A stretch of DNA of 15,732 bases from JALGWN01 sp964598025 (GTDB taxonomy: Bacteria; Arandabacterota; Arandabacteria; Arandabacterales; Arandabacteraceae), in contig CAZRAU010000078.1 in assembly GCA_964598025.1 (NCBI GenBank), forward strand, positions 1 through 15,732, read 5' to 3'. The translations under genes and the position numbers were made by a program. The notes under the pieces are model-generated. The model saw only the letters and a list, made by a program, of their open reading frames with translations, searched no databases and was not told the DNA's origin. Shown in pieces: positions 7,083 to 14,568 of the stretch. Each line of letters starts with the position of its first letter. Position 1 is the stretch's first letter.

Positions 7083-9355
7083 TTACGCAGTCCTCCTCGT
7101 TGTCAGAGCACCCCAGATCAGGACCGCAGCCAGCGCAATCCCGTTGAACATCGCAACAGCATAGGCGGAACCTGCAATCCCAAGGGATGGTATGATCAGA
7201 AAGCCGGTAGTGAAGCCGGCCACCGTAGCTCCGCACAGATCCAACGAATAGGCGAGCACGCCGGCATCGAGGACCCCTCGGCCTTTGCGAGTGAGCAAGG
7301 AGGATGCCGCCGCGAAAACGGTTCCGCCGAGCGCGCCGGAGGCGAAAGCCAAGGCCGCGAAGACAACATCGGTCAGGCGTGAGGAGGTGGCGAGCGCTCC
7401 GGTGGTTGCATATCTCAAGATGCCCACCGCGGCAAGCGGCAGGACCGTGAGCCCGGTCACGAGAGCGGCCAGATGGTACCACTTGCATGTCATCCGGCGT
7501 GCGCCTATAGCCCTGGATGCCAGACCCATCCCGAGCATGAAGGCGGCGATAAGGGCCGCCATCCATCCATAGACGTACCCGTTTGCGATCTGAAAAGCCA
7601 CTATGACTAGAATCTGGGTGAACATGACCGTCAGACCCATGGCATAGAGAGTCAGCGCGCCGGGGAGGGTGTCCCAAGGCGATCCTGCCGCCCGCATGAG
7701 CAGGGGTACAACAATCAGCGCGGACACCGCCATGCCGATCACACAGGCGAGGGGAGTGACCCGGACTACCAGGGCTGCCAGCACCCGTCCGCTTTCGAAG
7801 TGCTTGGCCCAACGGGCGACAGTATATGTGGCCGAAACCGGTCTGGTATCTGAATTCAGCATCCCCGTATCGTATGACGCGACGGCGCTATCCAGGAAGG
7901 CTCTTTCCGGGGGATTGAGTTGCTCCAGGAGCCGATACCGGTCCACGAATGATGTTCCCACACGCCGTTCCTCCAATACACCGGGCAGCGAATCAGTCAG
8001 CGATGCCAGGGGCAGCCCGGGCGAGGCAATGAAATGGATGTAGCCGCCGGGCAGAAGTGTCACATCCCCGTATACCTCCTCACAGGCGTTCTTAAGCGAG
8101 GCGAGCAAGGCCCCGAGCTCGGGGCCGACATATGCACCGCCCGATGGGACCTTGAACGCGAGGATCCCGTCCTCCGCAAGCAGGCGCCTCACGGCCCGGA
8201 AGAACTCTACGGTGTAATACCTGGCCGTCTGAAGCGTCTCCGGCAGACCGACCCCAATGATCACAACATCATATCTCCGCGCCGTGTTTACGACGAATCT
8301 CCTTCCGTCCCCGTATACCGGCGTGACCACTATACCTGGGGGGCCCTCGAGCCAACCCGGGGGCGCGAACCGCGCGGTTATTTCGATCGCGTCGGGATCG
8401 AGTTCGACGAAGTCGATCTGCTCGACGCTTGGGTGTTTGGCTATCTCACCTATGATGCCGGACCCGGCGCCGCCTATGACCAGGATCCGCCGGGGGGCAG
8501 GGTGGTACAGCAGTGGGATATGGGCGCTCTCTTCCGCATCCAGGGGGTCCGGAATCGTATGGGAGAAGTTGCCGCTTTCGAAGAAGTCGTGAACCCCATC
8601 GCGACTGGTGACCAGTATGTTGCCGTACCGGGTCTCGTCGGTTAAGGCAACTCGGAGGGGACGCCACTGGATTTCCCTTGTGGATAGATCGATGTGTCGG
8701 CTAAAGGCCATCACGCCTATGAGACCTGCAACGCAGACGGCGATGAGCGCTCTTGTGCCGATGCCGGCACCGGGCCGGGTCTTCAGGGCCAGGTAGGTCG
8801 CACACCCCAGGCTGACGAGTCCCCCGAGGCTCAGACCGACAAAGCTGTCGGCGGCCGGCAAGACATAGAACGAAAGCACGGCGCCCGCCGCAGCCGACCC
8901 TATGGCTTCATAGCCGTAAACCAAGGGAATNNNNNNNNNNCGCCGAATGATCTTTTGGCGACGGCTACCAAGGCGACAAAGAGCCCTCCCAGGATCAACG
9001 CCCCCGGGACAATGGTCGCAGCCGAGAAGCCGAGCATGCTCAGGGGGCTCATGATCTCGCCGAGGCTGCTCGCCACCGGGTCCAGAAGCCGGACTAAAAC
9101 GACTTGAAACACGACCATGGGTGCTGCGATAATAAAGAGGAGGCATGGCGCGCCCGGATTACCGCTTCGGACAATCCTCTTGAAGCCGAAGCAGCCTGCC
9201 GCGATGGAAAGCAGCCAGACGGCCAGAGTTGTGGCCACGGTGAGCTCGTTTCCGGTGAACGCCACCAGGAGCTCCCTAAGAATGATGACTTGCGAGGTCG
9301 TGCTGAGGAACCCCAAGCCTATGGCAATGGTCGCAAGTGCTCTTTTGGCAAGCAT
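7083..9355 (-). CDS. Polytopic membrane protein with spermidine-synthase-like domain, interrupted by assembly gap
   Basis: About 757 residues. It starts at 9355 (MLAKRALATIAIGLGFL) with several N-terminal membrane helices and the family motif TGNELTVATTLAVWLLS. After the N run the frame resumes as IPLVYGYEAIGSAAAG with more helices. A Rossmann domain follows: ILVIGGAGSGIIG (near 8490-8450), VELDP (near 8410-8390), then YDVVIIGVGLPETLQTARYYT. About seven C-terminal helices end the protein. Classical spermidine synthases have D-S/T-S/T-D-P at the catalytic loop; here it is GVGLPE, so aminopropyl transfer is doubtful. The family is usually annotated as 'spermidine synthase-like membrane protein', with unknown substrate. 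The apparent frame change falls exactly at the Ns, so the gene is probably intact in the organism. Confidence 0.82.
8931..8940. other. 10-base N run: assembly gap inside a CDS
   Basis: Ten consecutive Ns. The minus-strand reading frame before the gap (...AKRSFG) and after it (IPLVYGYE...) belong to one protein but differ in phase, so the true missing length must leave remainder 2 on division by 3 and cannot be exactly 10. Alignment to the family suggests only a few residues are missing. Confidence 0.95.
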
Positions 9356-9441
9356 ATCGGGATTATCTTCCTTGATTTCCTGGACATGGTATCATAGTTT
9401 AGAAACGTACTCAAGAGCACCCTACTCTCAGAGGTGAGAAT
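9356..9441. promoter_or_regulatory. Divergent intergenic region with weak promoter candidates
   Basis: 86 bases between divergent genes, so both promoters should lie here. Minus-strand candidate: TTGAGT (9414-9409), 17 bases, TACCAT (9391-9386), 4 of 6 at each box. Plus-strand candidate: TTGATT (9372-9377), 17 bases, TAGTTT (9395-9400), 4 and 3 of 6. The two overlap, so the directions could interfere with each other. Both assignments are tentative. Confidence 0.35.
9431..9437 (+). promoter_or_regulatory. Ribosome binding site supporting the TTG start at 9442
   Basis: GAGGTGA complements the 16S 3' end and ends 4 bases before TTG 9442. The next in-frame ATG (9460) would be 22 bases away, so the TTG is the better start. 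Confidence 0.6.
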
Positions 9442-9825
9442 TTGGAACACGACGACCTGATGGTCAAAGTGGAGCACCTGAACTCCCGGGACGGCAAGTA
9501 CAAGACCCAGGCTTACCTGTTCACGATAGACGCGCTTGAATTCACAATGGCCAGACTGGGGCGTCCGGGGCACGTCAGCGGCCGGGAGCTGCTGGAGGGA
9601 ATCGCGGTACTGGCAAAGAGAGAATTCGGGCCCACAGCCAGGATGGTCTTTGAGAGCTGGGGCGTCAAAGCGACCAGGGATTTCGGTGAGATTGTTTTCC
9701 GCCTGGTCGGTGCAGGGCTTCTCGGCAAGACCGATGAGGACTCCATTGAGGATTTCGAAGCAGTTTACAACTTCGATGATGTCTTCGAAAAGCACTACGA
9801 TTGGAAGGTTGGAGAATCGCCGTGA
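9442..9825 (+). CDS. Minf_1886-family protein of unknown function
   Basis: 127 residues, the usual length of this small cytosolic family. Matching segments are YLFTIDALEFTM (25-36), HVSGRELLEGI (44-54), EFGPTARMVFESWGV (61-75), RDFGEIVFRLVGAGLLGKT (79-97) and the acidic tail EDFEAVYNFDDVF (103-115). No signal peptide, membrane helix or catalytic motif is visible. The family was first noted as restricted to Verrucomicrobia and Planctomycetes but is also seen in other lineages; its function is unknown. It starts with TTG and has a good Shine-Dalgarno. The gene heads the right-hand block and is followed 17 bases later by a small heat-shock protein gene, which suggests co-expression with LPS export genes. 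Confidence 0.85.
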   Translation: MEHDDLMVKVEHLNSRDGKYKTQAYLFTIDALEFTMARLGRPGHVSGRELLEGIAVLAKREFGPTARMVFESWGVKATRDFGEIVFRLVGAGLLGKTDEDSIEDFEAVYNFDDVFEKHYDWKVGESP

Positions 9826-9841
9826 GAGCCGGGGGGCGGAC

Positions 9842-10300
9842 ATGTGTGCGCGTGATGACGATTTTATCCGGGACATAAGGCATCTCCAGGAAACCATGGA
9901 ACGCCTTCTCTCGGATTTTTCCAGGTTGCGAATGCCTCTACTTCTAAGCAAGGAATCGGTTTGGCGCCCGCTTACCGATGTCTATGAGACCGAGAATGAG
10001 TTCAACGTCCGAATGGAGATACCGGGGATGGACCCGTCCGATTTCAAGGTGACCCTGGATGACCATATGCTCATCATAAGCGGCGTCAGACGGGACCCGA
10101 CCCCCCGCGGGAAGAAGCAATTCTATGAGATGGAGATCACACTGGGACCCTTTGAGAAGAACATCGAGATCCCGCGCGACTTTCACATAGCCTCGGTGGA
10201 AGCCGGCTACGAGAATGGGTTCCTCAGCATCCGCGTGACCAGGGGTGCCAGAGAACTCAAAGCCGGAGAGAGAATCATACCGGTGGAACGAGGTACATAG
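9842..10300 (+). CDS. Small heat-shock protein (Hsp20 / alpha-crystallin family)
   Basis: 152 residues; ATP-independent holdase chaperone. An N-terminal helical arm (1-40) is followed by the alpha-crystallin domain (about 41-134): WRPLTDVYETENEF (41-54), EIPGM (59-63), the LIISG strand (77-81) and the signature ENGFLSIRV (124-132), a variant of A-x-x-x-n-G-v-L. IPV (146-148) near the C-terminus is the I-x-I/V motif that docks neighbouring subunits. The ATG at 9842 is preceded by a G-rich stretch (9831-9838) that can serve as a Shine-Dalgarno. The open frame extends left to 9536, but that part overlaps the Minf_1886 gene and is not homologous. The next gene follows after 1 base. Confidence 0.93.
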   Translation: MCARDDDFIRDIRHLQETMERLLSDFSRLRMPLLLSKESVWRPLTDVYETENEFNVRMEIPGMDPSDFKVTLDDHMLIISGVRRDPTPRGKKQFYEMEITLGPFEKNIEIPRDFHIASVEAGYENGFLSIRVTRGARELKAGERIIPVERGT

Positions 10301-10301
10301 G

Positions 10302-11378
10302 TTGCCGAGCTGGAGTACGAAGACGCTGGCAGGGATCGCCAGCAAGTTTTATGGTGGCAAGGACATGAACCAGCCGTTTTCGCTGGGGAGGGTCGCGCAG
10401 AGCGCCCGCAGGGTGCTTGCGGTCCCGGGGGCCGGCCTGGCGGAAATGCTGGTGGCTTACCCGGCCCTGAGTCTTCTCAGGACCGCGCTGCCCGATTCGC
10501 GGATCATATGCCTTGTGGACGACGGCCAGGCGGATCTCCTGAGGGACAGCGATGTGGTCGATGACACCATCGTGTTCCCCGAATTCAAGGGGGCAAGAGG
10601 GATGTTCACATTCCGCCCCTTCGTTAGTGAGATCAGAGAACGGATGTTCGAGGCTGTTTTCTATTTCGATTTCAGGTATGAGTTCTATCGTGTCCTGCTC
10701 CCTGCCGTCAGCGGGGCTCGGCTCAGAGTCAAGCTCAAGGATGAAATAGGATATCCGCTCTTCAACGTCGAGGTCATTCCCAAACCGGCTTCCACATATT
10801 TCAAGGACCGCAACCTCTGTCTGGTGAAGTTTCTCGCTCCTGATGCAGACAGGTGGCAGGATTGGAGGCTCCCGGAAAAGGAGAGCAAGATCGCCAGGGA
10901 AATAGTGAAGTTCCGCAAACCCAAGAGCGGTGATCTTCTTATAGGTGTCGATCTCAGTTATACCAAGAGCGGAGGCAAGCCGCCCTTCGACACGCAGATT
11001 CGACTTGCGAGAAGCTTCCAGGCCTTGAAGCCGAGCCGAATAGCGCTCCTTTCAGATCCCCACCCGGCGGTTAAGGACGAGGAGATCAGGCGTTTGGGCA
11101 ACTATGATTGGCTCGACATCCCCAGAAAGAACTTCAGAGATACACTCGGGATCCTGTCCCAGTGCGACCTTCTCATAACCGGCAACTGCAACCTCCTGCA
11201 CTTCGCCCTTGCGATGGAGATACCTTCGTACATCCTGTTTTCCGGAGAGGAAGACAGAAGATGGCTGCCCACTCAAGGCATCTTCCAGGTGGTCGAGGAG
11301 GAGGTCTGGGCGGCCACTCCGCCGGCCAAGCTGGCCATGCAGATGCGCGACTTCGCCTGCGCCCCTTCGAGGATCTAG
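10302..11378 (+). CDS. Divergent GT9-fold (heptosyltransferase-like) protein
   Basis: 358 residues from TTG 10302, which has GAGGT (10289-10294 region) about 7 bases upstream; ATG 10365 is the alternative. The fold pattern follows family 9 glycosyltransferases: RRVLAVPGAGLAEMLVAYPAL (about 36-56) corresponds to the GT9 opening strand and loop, and ITGNCNLLHFALAMEIPSYILF (about 292-313) to the ADP-binding region. Key residues differ: the catalytic G-D becomes A-E (Glu48), P-G-S-x-x-x-K-x-W is absent, and the T-N-D-S-G-x-x-H motif reads T-G-N-C-N-L-L-H. Either it uses a different donor or it has lost transferase activity. It is 2 bases upstream of the msbA-like gene and 1 base after hsp20. The GT9 assignment comes from pattern, not alignment. 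Confidence 0.68.
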   Translation: MPSWSTKTLAGIASKFYGGKDMNQPFSLGRVAQSARRVLAVPGAGLAEMLVAYPALSLLRTALPDSRIICLVDDGQADLLRDSDVVDDTIVFPEFKGARGMFTFRPFVSEIRERMFEAVFYFDFRYEFYRVLLPAVSGARLRVKLKDEIGYPLFNVEVIPKPASTYFKDRNLCLVKFLAPDADRWQDWRLPEKESKIAREIVKFRKPKSGDLLIGVDLSYTKSGGKPPFDTQIRLARSFQALKPSRIALLSDPHPAVKDEEIRRLGNYDWLDIPRKNFRDTLGILSQCDLLITGNCNLLHFALAMEIPSYILFSGEEDRRWLPTQGIFQVVEEEVWAATPPAKLAMQMRDFACAPSRI

Positions 11379-11380
11379 TC

Positions 11381-13261
11381 ATGGAGCCTCTGCGCGTATA
11401 CCTGCGCGTGCTTGCATATATGAAGCCCTACTGGAGAAGTCTTGTCGTTACCCTCATACTCATGGCCGTGGTTGCCGTTTTCGGCGGGGTTTCCATAGGC
11501 ATGATCCTCCCTTTCATGAATGTGCTCTTTTCAGGGGGGGAGTTGGGTGCCGGTGAGGCCGGAACCGGTGCAGTCGGGCTTTTCGGCGGCGTAGCCGGAT
11601 CGCTCGACACGGTCCAGGAACGGGTGAGACAGGAGGTGCTTTCGTTCTACGCAGCCGGATCCCCGCTGGAGACTCTGGGGCGGATCTGCCTTTCCATTCT
11701 GGTCCTGTACCTGGTGAAGGGCCTGTGCACCTATCTTCTCTCGGTCGCCAGCGTCTCTATCGAGCAGAAGGTGATCCGTGACATCAGAAACGGGCTGTAC
11801 GCCCACCTGCACAGGATGTCACTGGCGTTCTTCCATGCCGGCAGGACAGGGCAGATGATCTCCAGGATAACCAGCGATGTAGGGCTTGTCCGGACAAGCA
11901 TTTCCACCGGCTTCCTGGCAGCCATTCGGGACTTCTTCAACATTCTCGTCCTCGGCGGTTTCGTGATCTGGATAAACTGGCGGCTGGCATTGGTGGCCTT
12001 CATCGTCATACCCGTCATAACTTTGGTGGTCGCCAGGATCGGACGACGCCTGAGACGCTACAGCACCAGGGCCCAGGAGAAAATGGCGGATATAACCACC
12101 GTGCTTCAGGAGACGATCTCGGGGATCAGGGTGGTGAAAGCCTTCGGAATGGAGGGGTTCGAGACCGACAAATTCCACGGCCACACCGACGGCTACTTGC
12201 GCGCCTTCATGAAGCGGCAGCGTGCGGAAGCCCTGGCACCTGTAATGACGGAGTTTCTGGGGGCGGCCGGTGGTTTGGTGGTTCTGTATTACGGAGGTAT
12301 GCAAGTCTTGAAAGGCAGTCTCCTCAGTCCTGATTGGTTTCTGATCTTCCTGGCGGCCATGTTGTCCATCATCAAGCCCGCCAAGACCCTTACCCAGGCA
12401 AGCGCCAAGATCCAGGACGGGATTGCAGCAGGCAAACGCATATTCACGATACTCGACGCCGAGCCCGACATCATCGATGCGCCGGATGCGGTCGACATAG
12501 ACGGTATCCACGAAGGCATCGAATTCTCCAAAGTGAGCTTCAAGTATGATACTTCGGATCATGTCCTCAAGGACGTCGGTTTCCAGGTGAAGAAAGGCCA
12601 AGTCGTTGCCATTGTGGGACCGAGCGGAGCGGGTAAGTCCACACTGGTGGACTTGATTCCCCGTTTCTACGATCCCACCGAAGGCAGCGTCTTGCTCGAC
12701 GGCCGGGACCTGCGACAGATCAGCGTGAAATCCCTTAGAGGCATTATGGGGATCGTAACACAGGAGACCATTCTCTTCAACGACACGGTGAGGAACAATA
12801 TCGCCTACGGGGTGGAAGACGTGCCCCTTCCCAAGGTGATCGACGCGGCGAAGGCGGCCAACGCTCACGACTTCATCGCCGCGTTGCCGGAAGGCTACGA
12901 CACCGTGATAGGGGATCGGGGTGTGCGGATGTCCGGCGGTGAACGTCAGCGGCTGGCCATAGCGCGGGCCATTCTCAAAGATCCGCAGATTTTGATATTC
13001 GACGAAGCTACTTCCTCCCTGGATACCGAATCGGAGAAGCTTGTTCAGGATGCCATAGAGCGGCTCCTTTCTCACCGGACCAACTTCGTGATCGCGCACA
13101 GGCTTTCAACAGTTACAAACGCCGATCTTATCGTGGTCATCGATGACGGCAAGCTCGTTGAGATAGGCCGTCACGACGATCTTCTTGCTGCCGGCAGTGT
13201 TTACCGGAAGCTCTATGACCTTCAGTTCAGGGATCACAGTCAGACCCTGACGGAGATATAG
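11381..13261 (+). CDS. msbA: MsbA-type lipid A / LPS-core ABC exporter (fused TMD-NBD half-transporter)
   Basis: 626 residues acting as a homodimer that flips lipid A-core across the inner membrane. Six predicted membrane helices lie in residues 18-330. The nucleotide-binding domain follows: Walker A GPSGAGKST (413-421), Q-loop Gln461, signature MSGGERQR (517-524), Walker B ILIFDE (537-542) and switch His573 in AHRLSTV. The signature begins with Met rather than Leu. The first extracytoplasmic loop (about 50-97) is long, Gly-rich, and contains a charged helix-like stretch. ATG 11381 has GAGG (11369-11372) 8 bases upstream; the preceding gene ends 2 bases before it. Substrate is inferred from the LPS neighbours; a generic multidrug/lipid exporter is the alternative. 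Confidence 0.88.
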   Translation: MEPLRVYLRVLAYMKPYWRSLVVTLILMAVVAVFGGVSIGMILPFMNVLFSGGELGAGEAGTGAVGLFGGVAGSLDTVQERVRQEVLSFYAAGSPLETLGRICLSILVLYLVKGLCTYLLSVASVSIEQKVIRDIRNGLYAHLHRMSLAFFHAGRTGQMISRITSDVGLVRTSISTGFLAAIRDFFNILVLGGFVIWINWRLALVAFIVIPVITLVVARIGRRLRRYSTRAQEKMADITTVLQETISGIRVVKAFGMEGFETDKFHGHTDGYLRAFMKRQRAEALAPVMTEFLGAAGGLVVLYYGGMQVLKGSLLSPDWFLIFLAAMLSIIKPAKTLTQASAKIQDGIAAGKRIFTILDAEPDIIDAPDAVDIDGIHEGIEFSKVSFKYDTSDHVLKDVGFQVKKGQVVAIVGPSGAGKSTLVDLIPRFYDPTEGSVLLDGRDLRQISVKSLRGIMGIVTQETILFNDTVRNNIAYGVEDVPLPKVIDAAKAANAHDFIAALPEGYDTVIGDRGVRMSGGERQRLAIARAILKDPQILIFDEATSSLDTESEKLVQDAIERLLSHRTNFVIAHRLSTVTNADLIVVIDDGKLVEIGRHDDLLAAGSVYRKLYDLQFRDHSQTLTEI

Positions 13262-13269
13262 GGTATCCG

Positions 13270-14277
13270 ATGCCACTTGCCTCCGGCCGGCCGCTTGATC
13301 TACTGGTGATAAGGCTGAGCTCTTTCGGCGACATCGTTCTTGCAGAGCCCGTTACCCGGGCACTCAAGGCCCATTACCCCGGATCGCGGGTGACCTTCGC
13401 AGTCTGTCGCGAATACACCGGCCTGCCTGGGCTCTTCTCCTCGGTTGACGCTGTATCGGCCTATTCAAAACACGGGCCGGCGCCGGGCTTGGACCTCACC
13501 GGGCGGGCCTATGACATCGTGATAGACCTTCAGGCCAACCGCCATTCCAGGCGGATCACAGCCCGGCTCGGGCCCGGGCGGATCCTACGGTACCGGCGCC
13601 CCCGGCTGCGGCGTTTCTTCAGCGTCTATCTTCCCCGGCTCTGGCGGGGCCCTCAACCGCATACAGTGAAGACCTATTTTCGGCCGCTCGAGCCGCTTGG
13701 GATTGGCTACTCCGATGAGGTTCCGCAGATCACACCGGTCCCAGAGATGGTAATGGAAGGCCGGACCCTCGTGGGGCGGGGGCCTGTCGTAGGGATCTGT
13801 CCGGGAAGCAGCAGTGAACACAAGTCTTGGGGTGATGAGCGCTTCGCCCGGCTTGTGAACATCCTCAAGGGGAAACACAAGGTCCTGCTGGTGGGCTCCA
13901 CCGAGGACGGGCCTGCAATCGAGCGAGTTCTCCGTAAGGATTCCGGGCATGACACCAAGGTGTATGTCGGAGAGGATGTAGGAATGATCTCTGCCTTGCT
14001 CGCCCTGTGCCGTGTCACAGTGACGAACGATTCGGGTCTCATGCACCTTGCGGCTGCAGTTGGGTCGCGGCCTGTGGCGATCTTCGGTCCCACATCCCCG
14101 CTCCTCGGGTTTGCCCCGGCGGCCGAGGGGGCCGTGGTATTGACCCTGGGGCTTGGCTGCAGTCCATGCAGCTATCATGGAAACAAGCCGTGCCGGCTCG
14201 ACCGCCGCTATTGTATGGATGGGATCACGCCTGAGCACGTCGCCTCCGTGGTCAGCGACATGATGGAGGAGGCGTAG
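13270..14277 (+). CDS. ADP-heptose:LPS heptosyltransferase, GT9 family
   Basis: 335 residues. Adds L-glycero-D-manno-heptose from ADP-heptose to the LPS inner core on the cytoplasmic face. Motifs: LLVIRLSSFGDIVLAEP (11-27) with catalytic-type Asp21, ICPGSSSEHKSW (176-187) and TNDSGLMHLA (252-261). IFGPTSPLLGFAP (271-283) and a Cys-rich tail GCSPC (296-300), C308 and C315 are typical of heptosyltransferase II-like enzymes. The GT9 motifs lost in the protein at 10302 are intact here, so this is the likely working transferase of the pair. It starts 8 bases after the msbA stop, with AGGG (13260-13263) as ribosome binding site. WaaF-like versus WaaC-like or WaaQ-like specificity cannot be decided. 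Confidence 0.9.
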   Translation: MPLASGRPLDLLVIRLSSFGDIVLAEPVTRALKAHYPGSRVTFAVCREYTGLPGLFSSVDAVSAYSKHGPAPGLDLTGRAYDIVIDLQANRHSRRITARLGPGRILRYRRPRLRRFFSVYLPRLWRGPQPHTVKTYFRPLEPLGIGYSDEVPQITPVPEMVMEGRTLVGRGPVVGICPGSSSEHKSWGDERFARLVNILKGKHKVLLVGSTEDGPAIERVLRKDSGHDTKVYVGEDVGMISALLALCRVTVTNDSGLMHLAAAVGSRPVAIFGPTSPLLGFAPAAEGAVVLTLGLGCSPCSYHGNKPCRLDRRYCMDGITPEHVASVVSDMMEEA

Positions 14278-14340
14278 CGGCGGCTCTCCGTGCCCGGACA
14301 GGGTATGCTTCGCTTGCCGCTCGGTCGCTGTTCAGGGTTC

Positions 14341-14361
14341 CGGTCTCATAGGACGAGACCG
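14341..14361. repeat. Inverted repeat with 7-bp arms
   Basis: CGGTCTC (14341-14347), a 7-base loop, then GAGACCG (14355-14361), a perfect palindromic stem. It is not followed by T residues. It lies 64 bases after the heptosyltransferase stop and 45 bases before a stronger inverted repeat. Confidence 0.6.
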
Positions 14362-14406
14362 TCGTATTCACCGCTCCCTAAGGGGCTTCGCTCCGATCCC
14401 GTATTC

Positions 14407-14443
14407 GCAGCGTCGGGTCTGGAAACCCGATGCTGCCGCTGCG
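14407..14443. repeat. 12-bp inverted repeat with a competing alternative stem
   Basis: Left arm GCAGCGTCGGGT (14407-14418), 6-base loop CTGGAA, right arm ACCCGATGCTGC (14425-14436): 12 pairs with one G-T. In addition CGCAGCG (14406-14412) pairs perfectly with CGCTGCG (14437-14443), so the same left arm has two partners and could form two mutually exclusive structures. No T-run follows, which argues against an intrinsic terminator. Confidence 0.65.
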
Positions 14444-14568
14444 ATGTGGGTTTGGGGTTGCCGGAGCGGGCAAGTCTTGCTAAGGTTGGGCAAGGTTCTG
14501 AAACACACTGACAAGAGGGTAGGGGAAAGCAGCCGGAACCGCTTAGTGAGAGACCCGGAGGGGTGATG

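Larger units (their letters stand above)
14278..14568 (+). other. 291-base spacer with inverted repeats; no gene recognised
   Basis: The only sizeable gap in the right block. It holds two strong inverted repeats (listed separately), a short repeated CGTATTC (14363-14369 and 14400-14406), and the gmhB Shine-Dalgarno at its end. A 73-codon open frame (14290-14511) has no recognisable domain and is probably spurious. No clear promoter or T-run terminator was found. It may hold a processed leader, a small RNA or an extragenic palindrome. Confidence 0.6.

Noticed and set aside
8900..9146. Genuine frameshift or two separate genes in the spermidine-synthase-like protein
   Set aside because: The phase change coincides exactly with the N run, and both sides match one known protein architecture.
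9536..9841. Upstream extension of the Hsp20 reading frame
   Set aside because: It overlaps the Minf_1886 gene in another frame and its product is not heat-shock-like.
10245..10301. Earlier in-frame start for the GT9-like protein
   Set aside because: It would overlap the hsp20 coding region by 56 bases; TTG 10302 directly after the hsp20 stop has a suitable Shine-Dalgarno.
11108..11380. Upstream extension of the msbA reading frame
   Set aside because: It overlaps the 3' part of the GT9-like gene; ATG 11381 with GAGG 8 bases upstream begins a normal MsbA N-terminus.
11819..13099. 426-codon open frame on the minus strand, antisense to msbA
   Set aside because: It lies wholly inside a well-supported ABC exporter gene, has no recognisable domain and is typical of antisense open frames in GC-rich DNA.
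14290..14511. 73-codon open frame in the spacer before gmhB
   Set aside because: Composition is Arg/Ser/Pro/Cys-rich with no domain, and it spans the inverted repeats, so RNA or palindrome structure explains the sequence better.
14521..14540. GGAAAGCAGCCGGAAC resembles the conserved SRP RNA loop (GGAAGGAAGCAGCC)
   Set aside because: The flanking bases do not form the asymmetric and symmetric loops or the helix of a 4.5S RNA, so the similarity is probably chance.
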